Positions 44,877 to 54,536 of a stretch of 64,000 nucleotides of DNA are shown here, piece by piece. The notes below the pieces were generated by a model. That model was not told the origin of the DNA. It saw nothing but the letters and a program-made list of their open reading frames with translations, and made no database searches. The stretch's first letter is position 1; each line of letters starts with the position of its first letter. The DNA comes from CALDTK01 sp965215215. GTDB taxonomy: Bacteria; Bacteroidota; Bacteroidia; Chitinophagales; Saprospiraceae. The DNA lies in contig OZ244043.1 of the NCBI GenBank assembly GCA_965215215.1, positions 806,001 to 870,000 on the forward strand, given 5' to 3'. Position numbers and translations under genes: made by a program.

Positions 44877-47800
44877 CTAGAAATCGAGTCCTATGCTCAG
44901 GTGGATCCGTGGCTTCTGGATCACTTTGGTTTCGATACCCCAGGCGTAGTCGGCCCGCACGAAATACCCGAACAAGTTGAGACGCGCTCCACCGCCGTAG
45001 CCGTACACCACCGGATCGCGGAAGTAGTTGACCGTGATGGTGTAGGCCGGATCGTCGTCGAATACCTGCGTGTTGATCGGGTTTTCGGGCGTGAAGGGGT
45101 TGGCGCCCGTCCACGCCGTGCCTGCGTCGGCAAAACCGACGAGCTGGAAGGAGCGGAGGAAGTTGCTCGTCGAGCGCGGAAAGAGGTAGCGGAGTACGGG
45201 AAACCGGAATTCCGTATTGACGAGCGCGAAGGAGTTGCCGTTGCGGATGTTCGTACGAAAGCCACGCTGGTTGGTGATGGCCATCTCGTAGGCGTACGGT
45301 CCGCCGGCGACGGGGATTTCGTTGTTGAAGCTGTTGCCGAGTGCCCCGTCCGTGCTTCCGAGGTAGAAGAGGATCTTCTCGGCGCCAAACGTGGTGGCAC
45401 CCGCGAGGCGGACCGCGAGTACCGAGTGCCGCAACACGCGCTGGTAGTGCCGGGCGTCGAAACCCATGAGCGTGAGCAATCCCGAATCGAAGTCGAGCCT
45501 GGTATCTCCGATGAGCTCGACGTCGAAGCGTTTGGCCACCTCCGTGTAGACCTTGGCCCGCGAGCCGTGCTTGATGTTGAGGGCGTAGTCGAGCGTATTG
45601 TCGAACACGTACTCGAGCCGCAGGCCCACGCGCTGCTCGCGGTCGATGCGGTCTCCGAGCGAGATGTCGTCGACGATCTGAGGGACGTAGGTGTCGAAGC
45701 GCAGGCTCGCCGTGGCGCGCAGGCTACTGAATACGTCGAAGGGGTAGCTCCAGCGGGTGAGGGCGATGAGGCTGTTCGACTTCGCCCGGCGCTCGGAGAG
45801 GCCACCGGGTGCGGGGGGTAGGTTTTGGCGTTCCGAGCGGCGGTAGAGTCCGTAGCGTTTGTCGATCCGGCTCTTGCGGGAATCGATGTAGGCGTAGTAC
45901 TCGGAAGCGTCGAAGGTGGTGGCGAAGCGCGCGCCGAGCTCGAGGATGTAGTCCTCGAAAAGCTCCTTGGTATTCACCTTCACGAGCAACCCGGCGGGCT
46001 GCTGCCGAAACCCCTCGGGGGTAGAGGCGAAGTTGTCGAGCCCGCCGAACAGGGGCTGGTTGTCGAAGGTGGTGGTGATGTAATCGGTGCGAAAGCGGAT
46101 TTGGTAGGCGCGGATGCGCGCGGGCCGGAAGGTGTGAACGGGCCGGTCGGCGTCGTCGCGTTCGCGTACTTCCGGGGCGAGTAGCTTGAGGCCGAAGACG
46201 TCTTCGGTGGGGACCGGCTTCGGACCGGTCTCTTCGAACGGACTTTGGAACAGGTAGCGATTCGGGTTTCGTACCGAGGAATCGCCGGTGGCGATGACGA
46301 TTTCGTTTGGGTCGTTTTGCGGGAGCGAACCCGGCGTCGACCGCTGGCCGCTGAGCCACGCGGGGAGCTTGTCGAGCGCACTGCTGGTGCTCGAGAGTCC
46401 CGGGCCACCGAACACCGTGGGTCGGGGTGTGCGGAGGGGCAAGCTGTCGAGTTGGATCGGGAACACCTCGTGTCCGCCGCCCGGCCCCTGGACCAGGGCG
46501 AGGGCCCGACCGCCGAGGGGGGACACGTCGAACCGGTCGATGCCGAAACCGAGGTCGGTGCGCCCGTAGTCGACGCCGCGCAGGCGTACCACCGGCTCGC
46601 GGCCTACCGAATCGACGTCCGCGAGCGCCTCCTCGGAGAGCTCGTAGTCGTCGGGCAGGCGGCGGACGTCCCCATCGGAGTAGTACACGACCTGCTCGTA
46701 GTAGGGTACGTACTCTTCGAGCTGACCGGTGTACAGGCTCGGGATACCCGTGCTGCCGTCGACGAAGGCGTAGGTGCTCGAATCGACCATTCGGGGCTGC
46801 CGCGGGTCTCCGTCGGGCGAGTTGGTCAGGCGGATGAGGTAGTTGTACCGCTTGCGGTCGCTGGGCAGGAAGAAGACGTTGAAGCCACCCGTCGGCGCGA
46901 TGCTGTCGAGCTGGCGGGGGGCCAGGGAGGTATCGGGCCGGTTGGAGGTGAAGTAGACTCCCTCCATCCCGTCGATCGTACCGGCGCTCGCGTCGAGGTC
47001 GTCGTAGTGGTCGTCGGTCAGGCGGGTGGTCTGACGCGTTTCGGCGTAGTAGAGGTACAGGTCGCTCACGCCGCGCACCGTGGCCGTGAGCACGAATTGG
47101 TTCGGACCGATGTAGTCGGCCGAGTACACCGCCTGGAGCTGCGGATCGAGCGGTTCGGTGACGTGGGGATCCTTGGTACCGGGGTAGTCGCGCCGCAGGT
47201 AGAGTACGTCGCGCTGTTCGTAGACGACGGCGAGCTCGCGGTTGTCCGGACTCCACGAGAGGATCGGGTAGCGGTAGTCGGTGGCCTGGATCGCGTTGCG
47301 GTACCCGACCTTGAATACGCGTTCGCGCTCGGCGGTGGCGAGGTCGTAGACGAAGATCTGCTGCTTGCCGATCTCGTTGAGGACGTAGGCGACGCGCTGG
47401 CCGTCGGGCGAGATCTCGAGTTGGGTAATCTGCGCGCGGTGTTTGTTTTTGAACTGGAACGACCCCGGCAGCACCTGCCGGTTTACCGCATCGGAGGCGG
47501 CGCGTTCGCGGTAGAATTTCTCCCACCCCTGCGCCACCTCGTCGAAGGACATCGAGTACACGTAGTCGATCGCGTTGTCGACCGAGCGCGAGATGCGGGT
47601 CAGGTAGAGCAGGTTACCGATGGTGCCCTTGCCGTAGGTCTGCGCGATGTAGCGCCACCAGGCGTGCCCGGCCAGGCGCGGATCGCGCGTCATGAGGTCC
47701 TCGAAGGAAGCCCTGGGGTGCGTGAGCAGGTAGAGCCGCAGCTCCTCGTCGGCCTCCACCGACCAGGCCTCCCCGCAGTAGGCGACCAGTCCTTCGGAAA

Positions 47801-48329
47801 ACCACAGGGGGATGTCGAGCAGCACGGCGTTCTGCACGATCTCCTGTAGGTTCTCGCCGTACATCATCGAGCTCAGGATCACGCTCGCCGTCCCCTCGCG
47901 GATCTGGCGTTGCAAGTCGGCGTGGTCGCCGTTGTAGTACACGAAGATCTTGTTCCCCTCCACCTTCACCCGCCCGGGCTCGTTGCGGAAGGCGTCGTCG
48001 GCGCCGATGTTGCTCTGCTTGAGGTCGGAGAGGTCGGTGTACACGATCAGCTCGAGCTTGTCGGACATCTGGTGCTCGAGGAGGGCCTGTAGCTGGGGGT
48101 AGTTGGCCTCGGCGAGCAGCACGGCCGTCTCGCCGATGTTGCGGGCCTCCCCGTACCAGTACGTGATGTAGTTCTCCGACTCGTACTGGAGCCACTCGTC
48201 GAACTTGTCGTGAAACTGCACGCGGTTCTTCCCGAACTCCGTACGCGTCTGCTGCGCCTGTAAGCTAGAAAATGCGGCTTGCGCCAAAACCCCGAACAGA
48301 AGGATAAGCGGGATGGAAGTTCGCGTCAC
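44877..48329 (-). CDS. Large outer-membrane protein: peptidase-MA-like, beta-propeller and beta-barrel
   Basis: 1150 residues with a GTG start and signal peptide (MTRTSIPLILLFGVLAQAAF, ending LQAQQ). Residues ~30-280 resemble the peptidase-MA fold (LELIVYTDLSDLKQSN, IPLWFSEGLVAYCGEAW), but the HExxH expected before WFSEGL is absent (TASVILSSMMYGEN). Residues ~300-650 look like a TolB/WD40-type propeller (ITQLEISPDGQRVAYVLNEI, LSWSPDNRELAVVYEQRDVL, GVYFTSNRPD). The C-terminal ~400 residues resemble an Omp85/surface-antigen barrel ending IHLSIGLDF with a terminal Phe. It is probably anchored in the outer membrane; function unknown, perhaps assembly or surface export. Confidence 0.75.
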   Translation of the reverse strand: MTRTSIPLILLFGVLAQAAFSSLQAQQTRTEFGKNRVQFHDKFDEWLQYESENYITYWYGEARNIGETAVLLAEANYPQLQALLEHQMSDKLELIVYTDLSDLKQSNIGADDAFRNEPGRVKVEGNKIFVYYNGDHADLQRQIREGTASVILSSMMYGENLQEIVQNAVLLDIPLWFSEGLVAYCGEAWSVEADEELRLYLLTHPRASFEDLMTRDPRLAGHAWWRYIAQTYGKGTIGNLLYLTRISRSVDNAIDYVYSMSFDEVAQGWEKFYRERAASDAVNRQVLPGSFQFKNKHRAQITQLEISPDGQRVAYVLNEIGKQQIFVYDLATAERERVFKVGYRNAIQATDYRYPILSWSPDNRELAVVYEQRDVLYLRRDYPGTKDPHVTEPLDPQLQAVYSADYIGPNQFVLTATVRGVSDLYLYYAETRQTTRLTDDHYDDLDASAGTIDGMEGVYFTSNRPDTSLAPRQLDSIAPTGGFNVFFLPSDRKRYNYLIRLTNSPDGDPRQPRMVDSSTYAFVDGSTGIPSLYTGQLEEYVPYYEQVVYYSDGDVRRLPDDYELSEEALADVDSVGREPVVRLRGVDYGRTDLGFGIDRFDVSPLGGRALALVQGPGGGHEVFPIQLDSLPLRTPRPTVFGGPGLSSTSSALDKLPAWLSGQRSTPGSLPQNDPNEIVIATGDSSVRNPNRYLFQSPFEETGPKPVPTEDVFGLKLLAPEVRERDDADRPVHTFRPARIRAYQIRFRTDYITTTFDNQPLFGGLDNFASTPEGFRQQPAGLLVKVNTKELFEDYILELGARFATTFDASEYYAYIDSRKSRIDKRYGLYRRSERQNLPPAPGGLSERRAKSNSLIALTRWSYPFDVFSSLRATASLRFDTYVPQIVDDISLGDRIDREQRVGLRLEYVFDNTLDYALNIKHGSRAKVYTEVAKRFDVELIGDTRLDFDSGLLTLMGFDARHYQRVLRHSVLAVRLAGATTFGAEKILFYLGSTDGALGNSFNNEIPVAGGPYAYEMAITNQRGFRTNIRNGNSFALVNTEFRFPVLRYLFPRSTSNFLRSFQLVGFADAGTAWTGANPFTPENPINTQVFDDDPAYTITVNYFRDPVVYGYGGGARLNLFGYFVRADYAWGIETKVIQKPRIHLSIGLDF
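48277..48290 (-). repeat. Iterated motif (GTTTTGGCGCAAGC on the minus strand)
   Basis: Inside the signal-peptide codons of the large OMP gene, encoding VLAQA. Confidence 0.75.
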
Positions 48330-48397
48330 GGGGGATAAGGTAAGACGGTAATAACGGCCATGTGTGCGCGAGTGTTGGGCTCAGCGGTGCTGTCGGT

Positions 48398-49174
48398 TCA
48401 CAGTGTTGCGGCCGCCCACATCTCGCGAAAGCCCTCCACCCGGCCGATGTCGGCGCGCCGCAACAGGGACGGCGCCACGTCCTGGGCGAGCCGCCCGAAG
48501 TCGAAGCCCCCGGTGTGCGCGGACATACAGGCGCGCAGCCCTCCCGCGTTGGTGATCCCGAATCGTTCGGCGAGGTAGCCGTAGTCGGGCGTGGTGCGCT
48601 CGAGCAGCCACGAGAGGTCGTAAAAGTCGCGCCCCTTCGCCCGCCGCCGCCCGAGGACCGCGGCGACCTTCATGCTGCACAGGAGCGCCGGGGGTACGGC
48701 GGCCACGTCCGCGGCGACGCCGAAGCCGGTGACCTGAGTGACGTTGCGGGTGTAGGGGTAATCTTGCTTCTCGGTGTCGACTTTGACCATGAGCCTAGCT
48801 TCCTTATGTCCGCTTAATCCATACCTGAACACCAGACTCGGATACCGGACGGCACAGTGAAACGCCCCTTTGTACGTGAAGCTCAGCTCGCACGGATAGT
48901 CGAGCAGCGCCATACCTCGCTGCAACTGCTTGAGGGTGTGCTCGAACTCCTCGCGCGTGAGCCCAACGTTGTCAAAATCTAAATCTTCGGAAAATCGCTC
49001 GGTGCCATACACGATCCGTAGCGCGGTGCCCCCTAGAAAGGTAAACTTGTGTCCGTGCCGGGTGCCGAAAAGGACCTTCAGCATCTCGTACTGCATGTAC
49101 TCGCGCAGGATGTCGAGTTGCTTGTCCTGAAGCTCGGAGGGGAAGTAGGCGAGTAGTTCGGGTAGCGGCCTCAT
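48398..49174 (-). CDS. AbiEii/AbiGii-type nucleotidyltransferase toxin
   Basis: 258 residues from ATG 49174 (MRPLPELLAYFPSELQDKQL). It is a DNA-polymerase-beta-like nucleotidyltransferase, the toxin of type IV AbiE systems. Motifs are FLGGTALRIVYGTERFSEDL followed by DFD (Gly-Gly and the S-x-D-L-D metal site, residues 48-68) and KVAAVLGRRRAKGRDFYDLS (K...R.K.RD.YD), both complete. Related toxins modify tRNA or nucleotides and abort phage infection. It overlaps the antitoxin gene by 4 bases (ATGA), the classic AbiE order. The lower GC and A/T-rich start of the antitoxin hint at transfer. Confidence 0.88.
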   Translation of the reverse strand: MRPLPELLAYFPSELQDKQLDILREYMQYEMLKVLFGTRHGHKFTFLGGTALRIVYGTERFSEDLDFDNVGLTREEFEHTLKQLQRGMALLDYPCELSFTYKGAFHCAVRYPSLVFRYGLSGHKEARLMVKVDTEKQDYPYTRNVTQVTGFGVAADVAAVPPALLCSMKVAAVLGRRRAKGRDFYDLSWLLERTTPDYGYLAERFGITNAGGLRACMSAHTGGFDFGRLAQDVAPSLLRRADIGRVEGFREMWAAATL

Positions 49175-49800
49175 ACCCAGACGGGAGTTTCGAGGGTGGA
49201 GGCGTACTCGCGTAACACCGCCATGCGGCGGTCGAGTGCCGGCGATCCGATTTGCGTGAGATACCCCCGCATCCGATTCCAATTAAGCTCCTCTACGAGA
49301 AAAGCATCGTCGAAGCGCATCTCGAAGACATAGTCCATATTCTCCATCTCGGGATGGAAGTAGGCGTAGTCGATCAGCGCCTTCTCCGGGTACGCAAGCC
49401 TGTAGTTATCGTGCTCCCACTCGACCATTTCGAACCCGAAGAACAGCTTTGAGCTCACCGTGCGGTAGCTAAACCGCGTCAGCCCGCGCTCGATCATGCG
49501 TGTCGTCCGGGTCGTAACGGAGGTGATCTCGTAGACGACCTCGGGGATCAATCCCCAGTAGCGGAGCGCGGCGTGGAGCGAGACGTACGACGGTCCGCAC
49601 AGGGCGTTGGCGATGGCGTACGTACTCGTCGGTCCACGCAATTTCGCTCCGGAGTTCAGGTACAGTCCGTTACGCAACTTCTCCACCCGCCCCTCACGCT
49701 GCCACCGTGTGAAAGTGTTGGGGTCGATCTCGCCACCCTCCCGTAGGCGCACGAGAGCCGGCGTAATCAACGTACGATCTGCGGGGAAGGCGGCGGGCAT
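49171..49800 (-). CDS. AbiEi-like antitoxin/transcriptional regulator
   Basis: 209 residues from ATG 49800 (MPAAFPADRTLITPALVRLR), preceded by an A-rich leader typical of Bacteroidota; a GTG at 49854 would add 18 residues. An N-terminal winged helix (IDPNTFTRWQREGRVEKLRN, GLYL) is followed by the AbiEi core (GPSYVSLHAALRYWGLIPEV, TYSVT-like ITSVTTRTTRMIERG, YRLAYPEKALIDYAYFHPEM). AbiEi proteins bind inverted repeats in their own promoter and counteract AbiEii without direct contact. The operator is probably in 49801-49879, where only a short A/T-rich run is visible. Confidence 0.85.
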   Translation of the reverse strand: MPAAFPADRTLITPALVRLREGGEIDPNTFTRWQREGRVEKLRNGLYLNSGAKLRGPTSTYAIANALCGPSYVSLHAALRYWGLIPEVVYEITSVTTRTTRMIERGLTRFSYRTVSSKLFFGFEMVEWEHDNYRLAYPEKALIDYAYFHPEMENMDYVFEMRFDDAFLVEELNWNRMRGYLTQIGSPALDRRMAVLREYASTLETPVWV

Positions 49801-49879
49801 TTCGTTTCTTTTTTTCAGTAACGAGCTTGCGGGCCGCGGAGTTCCCTCCGACACGCGGGCCTCCGACTATCCATCCACC

Positions 49880-52258
49880 TCACCCCCCCAGCTCCCCAGT
49901 TACCTGAAGCTTCGCAAACCGCAAGTGCAACTTCCGCTGCGGGTTATCGATCCCCTCGAAGAGTACGGTAGCCACCTTGTTGTTGCTGCCCCCATCGATG
50001 CTGATCACCTTGCCCTGTCCGAACTTCATGTGCAGCACCTGCGCGCCGGGGATGATGCGTTCGGGCGGGCTCGGCCGGAAGTCCTTGGGGTCGACCTTGA
50101 GGCCGCGGGCGCCGTCCTTGCGTTTTGCGAAAGCACCCGATACCCGGGCGCGGGGCGTGAGGTTTGGGGAAGCGCCGTTGAAGCCACTCGGGTCTACGCG
50201 GCGGCGCTTGAGGTGCCCGCTCGTATCCTCGAGGTGCTCGTCGGCGATCTCCTCGAGGAAGCGGCTCGGCTCGTTGTAGCGCATGTTGCCGTGGCGGTAG
50301 CGGCTCGTGGCGTACGTGAGGTACAAGTGCGCCTCGGCGCGGGTGATGGCGACGTAGAAGAGGCGGCGCTCCTCGTCCATCTCGTCGGGCGATTCGGTGG
50401 CGCGAAAGGAGGGAAAAAGCTGCTCCTCCATGCCCACCACAAAAATCGCCTGGTACTCGAGCCCCTTGGCGGCGTGCACGCTCATCAGCGATACGTAGTC
50501 CGTGTTGGCGGCGTCCTCGTTGTCGGCGTCGGTGATGAGCGCGATGTTCTGGATGTAGCTGGCCAGGGACTTGTCCTTGGGGGCCGGCTCGGGCTCCTCG
50601 TCCTGGCCGGGCAGCACGAGCCCGACCACCAGCTCGTCGTCGTCCACGAACTCCTTGATGCCGTCGAGGAGGGCCTCCACGTTCTCGAGTCGCCCCACGC
50701 CCTCGATGGTCGTGTCGTTTTTGTGGAGGTCGTACAGGCCCGACTGCTTCAGGATGTACATCGCCGCCTCGTAAGCGTCCTCCGTGTTGGCCTTGTCTTC
50801 GAACTGCGTGATCAGGTGCGAGAAGCCGCGCAGGCTGGCGGCCGCTTTACCGGCGATCCCCGCGTCGGCCAGCCCGGTGTCGATCACCTCCAGCAGGGAC
50901 AACCCGTGCTCGCTTCCGTAGTCGATGATCTTTTGCAGCGTGGTGTTCCCGATACCCCGCCGCGGGAAATTGATCACGCGGCGCAGCGCTTCTTCGTCGG
51001 TCGGGTTGATGGCCAGGCGGAGGTAGCCGATCGCGTCCTTGACCTCCTTGCGCTGGTAGAAGCTTACGCCCCCGAATACTTTGTAAGCGATGTTGGCGCG
51101 CCGCAGGTACTCCTCGAAGATGCGGCTCTGCGCGTTGGTCCGGTAGAGGATCGCCATCTGTAGATTGCGCAGGTGGTGGCGATTTTTGAGCTCCTGGATG
51201 GAGTCGACCACGCGCTTGCCCTCCTCGGTGTCGCTGAGCGCGCGGATCACTTTGATCCGCTCCCCCACCCCCTTGGCGCTCCAGATCTTTTTCTGGATTT
51301 GCTTGCGGTTCTGGTTGATCACCTCGTTGGCGGCGGCCACGATGTGCTCGGTGCTGCGGTAGTTCTGCTCGAGCTTGTAGGTGCGGATGCCGAAGTTGGC
51401 GAAGTCGCGCTCGTAGTCAAGGATGTTCTGGATCGTGGCCCCCCGGAAGGCGTAGATCGACTGTGCATCGTCGCCGACCACGCAGATATTCCGCGTCGAG
51501 CCCTCGTACTGCACGAGCTTCTTCACGATCGCGTACTGCAGCGTGTTCGTGTCCTGAAACTCGTCCACCATCACGTACTTGAAGCGCTCCTGCAGCTTCT
51601 GGCGCACGTCTGCGTGGTTTTGCAGCAGCTCGAACATGCGGAAGAGTAGGTCGTCGAAATCCATGGCGCCGCTCGCCTTGCAGCGACCTACGTACCGGGT
51701 GTAGATCGTCTGGAAGTGGGGGCGCTTGGCCACGCGATCCTCGGTGAGTAGGTCCTCGCGGGTGGCGTAGGTCTTCGGGGTGATCAGGTTGTTTTTGAGC
51801 AAGCTGATCCGCGACCGGACGCCGTTCGGGTTGTACACCTGCGTGTCGAGGTTCATCTCCTTGATGATCGCCTTGATCACGTTGCCCGAATCCGTGGAAT
51901 CGTAGATGGTGAAGCTCGAGGGGTAGCCCACCTTGGCGCTCTCCGAGCGGAGCAGCCGCGCGAAGATCGAGTGAAAGGTGCCGGCCCACACGGCGTTCGC
52001 CTTGCGGCCCACCACCTTCTCGATCCGGGCTTTCATCTCCTTGGCGGCTTTATTGGTGAAGGTGAGCGCCAGGATCTCCCAAGGTTTGATACCCTGCTCC
52101 ACCATGTAGGCGATGCGGTAGGTGAGCACCCGGGTTTTGCCGGAGCCCGGACCGGCGACCACGAGCACCGGGCCGTCGATGGCCGTGGCCGCGCCACGTT
52201 GTACGTCGTTGAGCCCTTCGAGGAAATTGGGGAGGGTTGCCGGGGCGGTTTCGGTCAC
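49880..52258 (-). CDS. pcrA: UvrD/PcrA/Rep-type DNA helicase
   Basis: 792 residues with a GTG start. This SF1 3'-5' helicase serves nucleotide excision repair and removes RecA or RNA polymerase from DNA. Q-motif LNDVQRGAATAIDGPVLVVA, Walker A AGPGSGKTRVLTYRIAYM, motif II VDEFQDTNTLQYAIVKKL, motif III VGDDAQSIYAFRGA, motif IV LEQNYRST, and motif V/VI VSLMSVHAAKGLEYQAIFV with ERRLFYVAITRAEAHLYLTY are all present. The C-terminal PcrA tail (HMKFGQGKVISIDGGSNNKV) is the RNA-polymerase-binding Tudor-like domain. Motif copy 50122 encodes AFAKR in the linker. Confidence 0.95.
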   Translation of the reverse strand: MTETAPATLPNFLEGLNDVQRGAATAIDGPVLVVAGPGSGKTRVLTYRIAYMVEQGIKPWEILALTFTNKAAKEMKARIEKVVGRKANAVWAGTFHSIFARLLRSESAKVGYPSSFTIYDSTDSGNVIKAIIKEMNLDTQVYNPNGVRSRISLLKNNLITPKTYATREDLLTEDRVAKRPHFQTIYTRYVGRCKASGAMDFDDLLFRMFELLQNHADVRQKLQERFKYVMVDEFQDTNTLQYAIVKKLVQYEGSTRNICVVGDDAQSIYAFRGATIQNILDYERDFANFGIRTYKLEQNYRSTEHIVAAANEVINQNRKQIQKKIWSAKGVGERIKVIRALSDTEEGKRVVDSIQELKNRHHLRNLQMAILYRTNAQSRIFEEYLRRANIAYKVFGGVSFYQRKEVKDAIGYLRLAINPTDEEALRRVINFPRRGIGNTTLQKIIDYGSEHGLSLLEVIDTGLADAGIAGKAAASLRGFSHLITQFEDKANTEDAYEAAMYILKQSGLYDLHKNDTTIEGVGRLENVEALLDGIKEFVDDDELVVGLVLPGQDEEPEPAPKDKSLASYIQNIALITDADNEDAANTDYVSLMSVHAAKGLEYQAIFVVGMEEQLFPSFRATESPDEMDEERRLFYVAITRAEAHLYLTYATSRYRHGNMRYNEPSRFLEEIADEHLEDTSGHLKRRRVDPSGFNGASPNLTPRARVSGAFAKRKDGARGLKVDPKDFRPSPPERIIPGAQVLHMKFGQGKVISIDGGSNNKVATVLFEGIDNPQRKLHLRFAKLQVTGELGG
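50122..50134 (+). repeat. Iterated motif, 13-bp form (GTTTTGCGAAAGC)
   Basis: Inside pcrA, in the disordered linker before the Tudor-like tail; the sense strand encodes AFAKR. Confidence 0.75.
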
Positions 52259-52412
52259 GTGGAGGTGTTGCGCGGTGTCGGAGGTGAGGCGGGCAAGGTA
52301 GTGTCGAAGCCGTACGATAGACCAACAAATTGTTTACACGAGGGTGTCTACAACCACGTGAAGCTCCTATCCCGGAGATAGTGCGACCGGCGGGCCCGGG
52401 GATTCGAGGAGA

Positions 52413-54527
52413 TTACCCAGCGTCTTTCAGCAGCTTCCTCAAGCCACGCGGCACGGTGAACCGGGGACCGTTCGCGGCCTCCAACGCCTTGGCACGCCCG
52501 CAGAACGCCGCCGCCCCGTAACCCGTCGCGTAGTGGATTACGCCACCGTAGTTGGCCGGGAATCCCCAGCCGTGGATACTCCCGAGGTTCGCCTCGGCCA
52601 CCAGCCCGATCACCCCCTCGTGCAGGCACCAACCCGCCTCGAGCGCCTGCACGAACAACAGTCGCTCCTCCAGCCAGACGCGGTCGAAAGTGAGTTCCGT
52701 CGCCGGGAAACGGTCCGCCAAGCCCGACCAAAGCTGCGGTGGGCCCGCGGTCGGATAGTCGTAGAATCCGCCGCCGGCCGCGCGGCCACCCCGGCCGGCG
52801 GCGACGAGCTCCTCGAGCACCTCCACGGCCGGGTGCCGTACGTAGCGCTTGCCGTAGTGCGCGGCGGCCTGGCGCTCGTAAGAGAGCACGATCCCGAGCG
52901 AGAGCCGGTCCGCGAGCGCCAACGCGCCCTGCGGCATGCCGAGCTGCAGTCCTAGGTTCTCGACCAGTGCCGCCGGGTACCCGTCGAGCAGCATCGTGAT
53001 GCCCTCGAGGATGTAAGTGTTCTGGACCCTGGCTACGTAGAAGCCCCAGTCGTCCTTCACCAAGATGGGCACCTTGCGGATGGCGCGTACGAAGTCGAAG
53101 GCGCGGGCGATCGTCTCGTCGGTCGTTTCGGCGCCCCGAACGATCTCCACGAGCGGTACCTGTGGCGCGGGCGGGAAGAAATGAAGTCCGACGAACTGCG
53201 CCGGCCGGTAAGAGGCCTTCGCCAGCCGGGTGATCGGGATCGAGAGCGTGTTGCTCGCCAGCAGCGCGTACTCGTCGATCTGCTGGCCGGCCTCGCGCAC
53301 CACCTTGTTCTTGAGCTTCTCGTTTTCGAATACGGCCTCGATCACCAGGTCGCACTCCTCGAAATCGTCGGAGCGCTCCGTGAAGGAAAGTCGGCCGAGC
53401 AGGGCTTCCGCCTCCGGCTCGCTCAGCGTGCCGCGCTCCACCTCCGTCGCCGCTTCCGCCTCGGCGATCTCCTTGCCCTTGAGGGCGATGGCCCGACTCA
53501 CGTCTTTGATCACCACCTCCAAACCGGCTCGAGCACAGGAGTACCCGATGCCCGAACCCATCTGCCCGGCCCCGATCACGCCGACCCGCCGCGCCCGGAA
53601 CTTACCGAAGCCCTTCGGCCGGTTGGCCCCCTGGTTGAGTCCGCGGCGCTCGAACCAGAAGGCGTTGATCATGTTGTGCGCCGTCGGCTCCCCGAGCAGC
53701 GCGGTGTAGTTGCGCGTCTCGATGCGGAGGGCGGTATCGAAATCCACCTTCGACCCGTCGGCGAGCGTGCTGAGGATAGCGGCGTAGGCGGGGAAGCGCG
53801 TGATGTGCCTCCGCGCCAACCCGGCCGTAGCCCGCACGATGTACCCCGCCACGTCGGGCGTGCGCGCCGTGCCCCCCGGGATGCGCTCCCCGCGGTCCCA
53901 ACGGCGCGAGCCGTGGGGGGTGTTCATGATAAAGATGCGGGCCTTGGCGAGCAGTTCGGCGTCCGTCTTCGCGAGCTCGTCGACGAGCCCCTGCGCGAGT
54001 GCCTGCGAGGGCGTATAGCGGTGTCCGCTCGTGAGCAGCGGGTAGGCGATCTCGATGCCGAGCAACCACATGAGCCGGATACAGGCACCCGCCCCGGGCA
54101 TGAGGCCGAGGTTGATTTCCGGCAGCCCGAAGGTAATCTTGGGCGCGTCGATGGCCACGCGGTGGTGGCAGGCCAGCGCGAACTCGAAGCCGATGCCGAG
54201 GGCCGAACCGTTGAGCGCCGCCACCACCGGCACGCCGGGCATCTCCAGCTCGCGCAGGAGGAGCTTGAGGCGTTGGGTGAGTTGGAAGACCTCCCGCGGG
54301 CCTTCGTTGTGCTGCAGGTACTCGAGCTCGCCGCCGGAGAGGAAGGTCTTCTTCGCCGAGTGCACGATCACGCCGCGCAGCGCCCCGCGCGCCTTCTCCT
54401 TCTGCAAGTGCTCGATAACCGGCTGAAAGGCGTCGACGATCTCGTGGTTGAGCAGGTTATCGGCCTGCCCCGCCATGTCGAGCGTCAACGTCACCACGTG
54501 ATCGGTGTCCTTGGTGTAGCGAATCAT
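52413..54527 (-). CDS. fadJ: Fatty-acid oxidation multifunctional enzyme (enoyl-CoA hydratase/3-hydroxyacyl-CoA dehydrogenase)
   Basis: 704 residues. The N-terminal crotonase domain (~1-190) has LNGSALGIGFEFALACHHRV and LPEINLGLMPGAGACIRLMW (CoA oxyanion hole and acid/base region). The NAD-binding domain begins at ~312 (RVGVIGAGQMGSGIGYSCAR) with FVGLHFFPPAPQVPLVEIVR and the C-terminal HAD domain with DDWGFYVARVQNTYILEGIT. It hydrates enoyl-CoA and oxidises 3-hydroxyacyl-CoA. It forms an operon with the thiolase gene 9 bases upstream, together a complete beta-oxidation module (fadBA/fadIJ type). Confidence 0.93.
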   Translation of the reverse strand: MIRYTKDTDHVVTLTLDMAGQADNLLNHEIVDAFQPVIEHLQKEKARGALRGVIVHSAKKTFLSGGELEYLQHNEGPREVFQLTQRLKLLLRELEMPGVPVVAALNGSALGIGFEFALACHHRVAIDAPKITFGLPEINLGLMPGAGACIRLMWLLGIEIAYPLLTSGHRYTPSQALAQGLVDELAKTDAELLAKARIFIMNTPHGSRRWDRGERIPGGTARTPDVAGYIVRATAGLARRHITRFPAYAAILSTLADGSKVDFDTALRIETRNYTALLGEPTAHNMINAFWFERRGLNQGANRPKGFGKFRARRVGVIGAGQMGSGIGYSCARAGLEVVIKDVSRAIALKGKEIAEAEAATEVERGTLSEPEAEALLGRLSFTERSDDFEECDLVIEAVFENEKLKNKVVREAGQQIDEYALLASNTLSIPITRLAKASYRPAQFVGLHFFPPAPQVPLVEIVRGAETTDETIARAFDFVRAIRKVPILVKDDWGFYVARVQNTYILEGITMLLDGYPAALVENLGLQLGMPQGALALADRLSLGIVLSYERQAAAHYGKRYVRHPAVEVLEELVAAGRGGRAAGGGFYDYPTAGPPQLWSGLADRFPATELTFDRVWLEERLLFVQALEAGWCLHEGVIGLVAEANLGSIHGWGFPANYGGVIHYATGYGAAAFCGRAKALEAANGPRFTVPRGLRKLLKDAG

Positions 54528-54536
54528 AGCGGTCGA

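Noticed and set aside
46245..47849. 534-codon plus frame opposite the large OMP gene
   Set aside because: Antisense shadow; the minus gene has a signal peptide and coherent domains.
49607..51163. 518-codon plus frame opposite pcrA
   Set aside because: Antisense shadow of helicase motifs.
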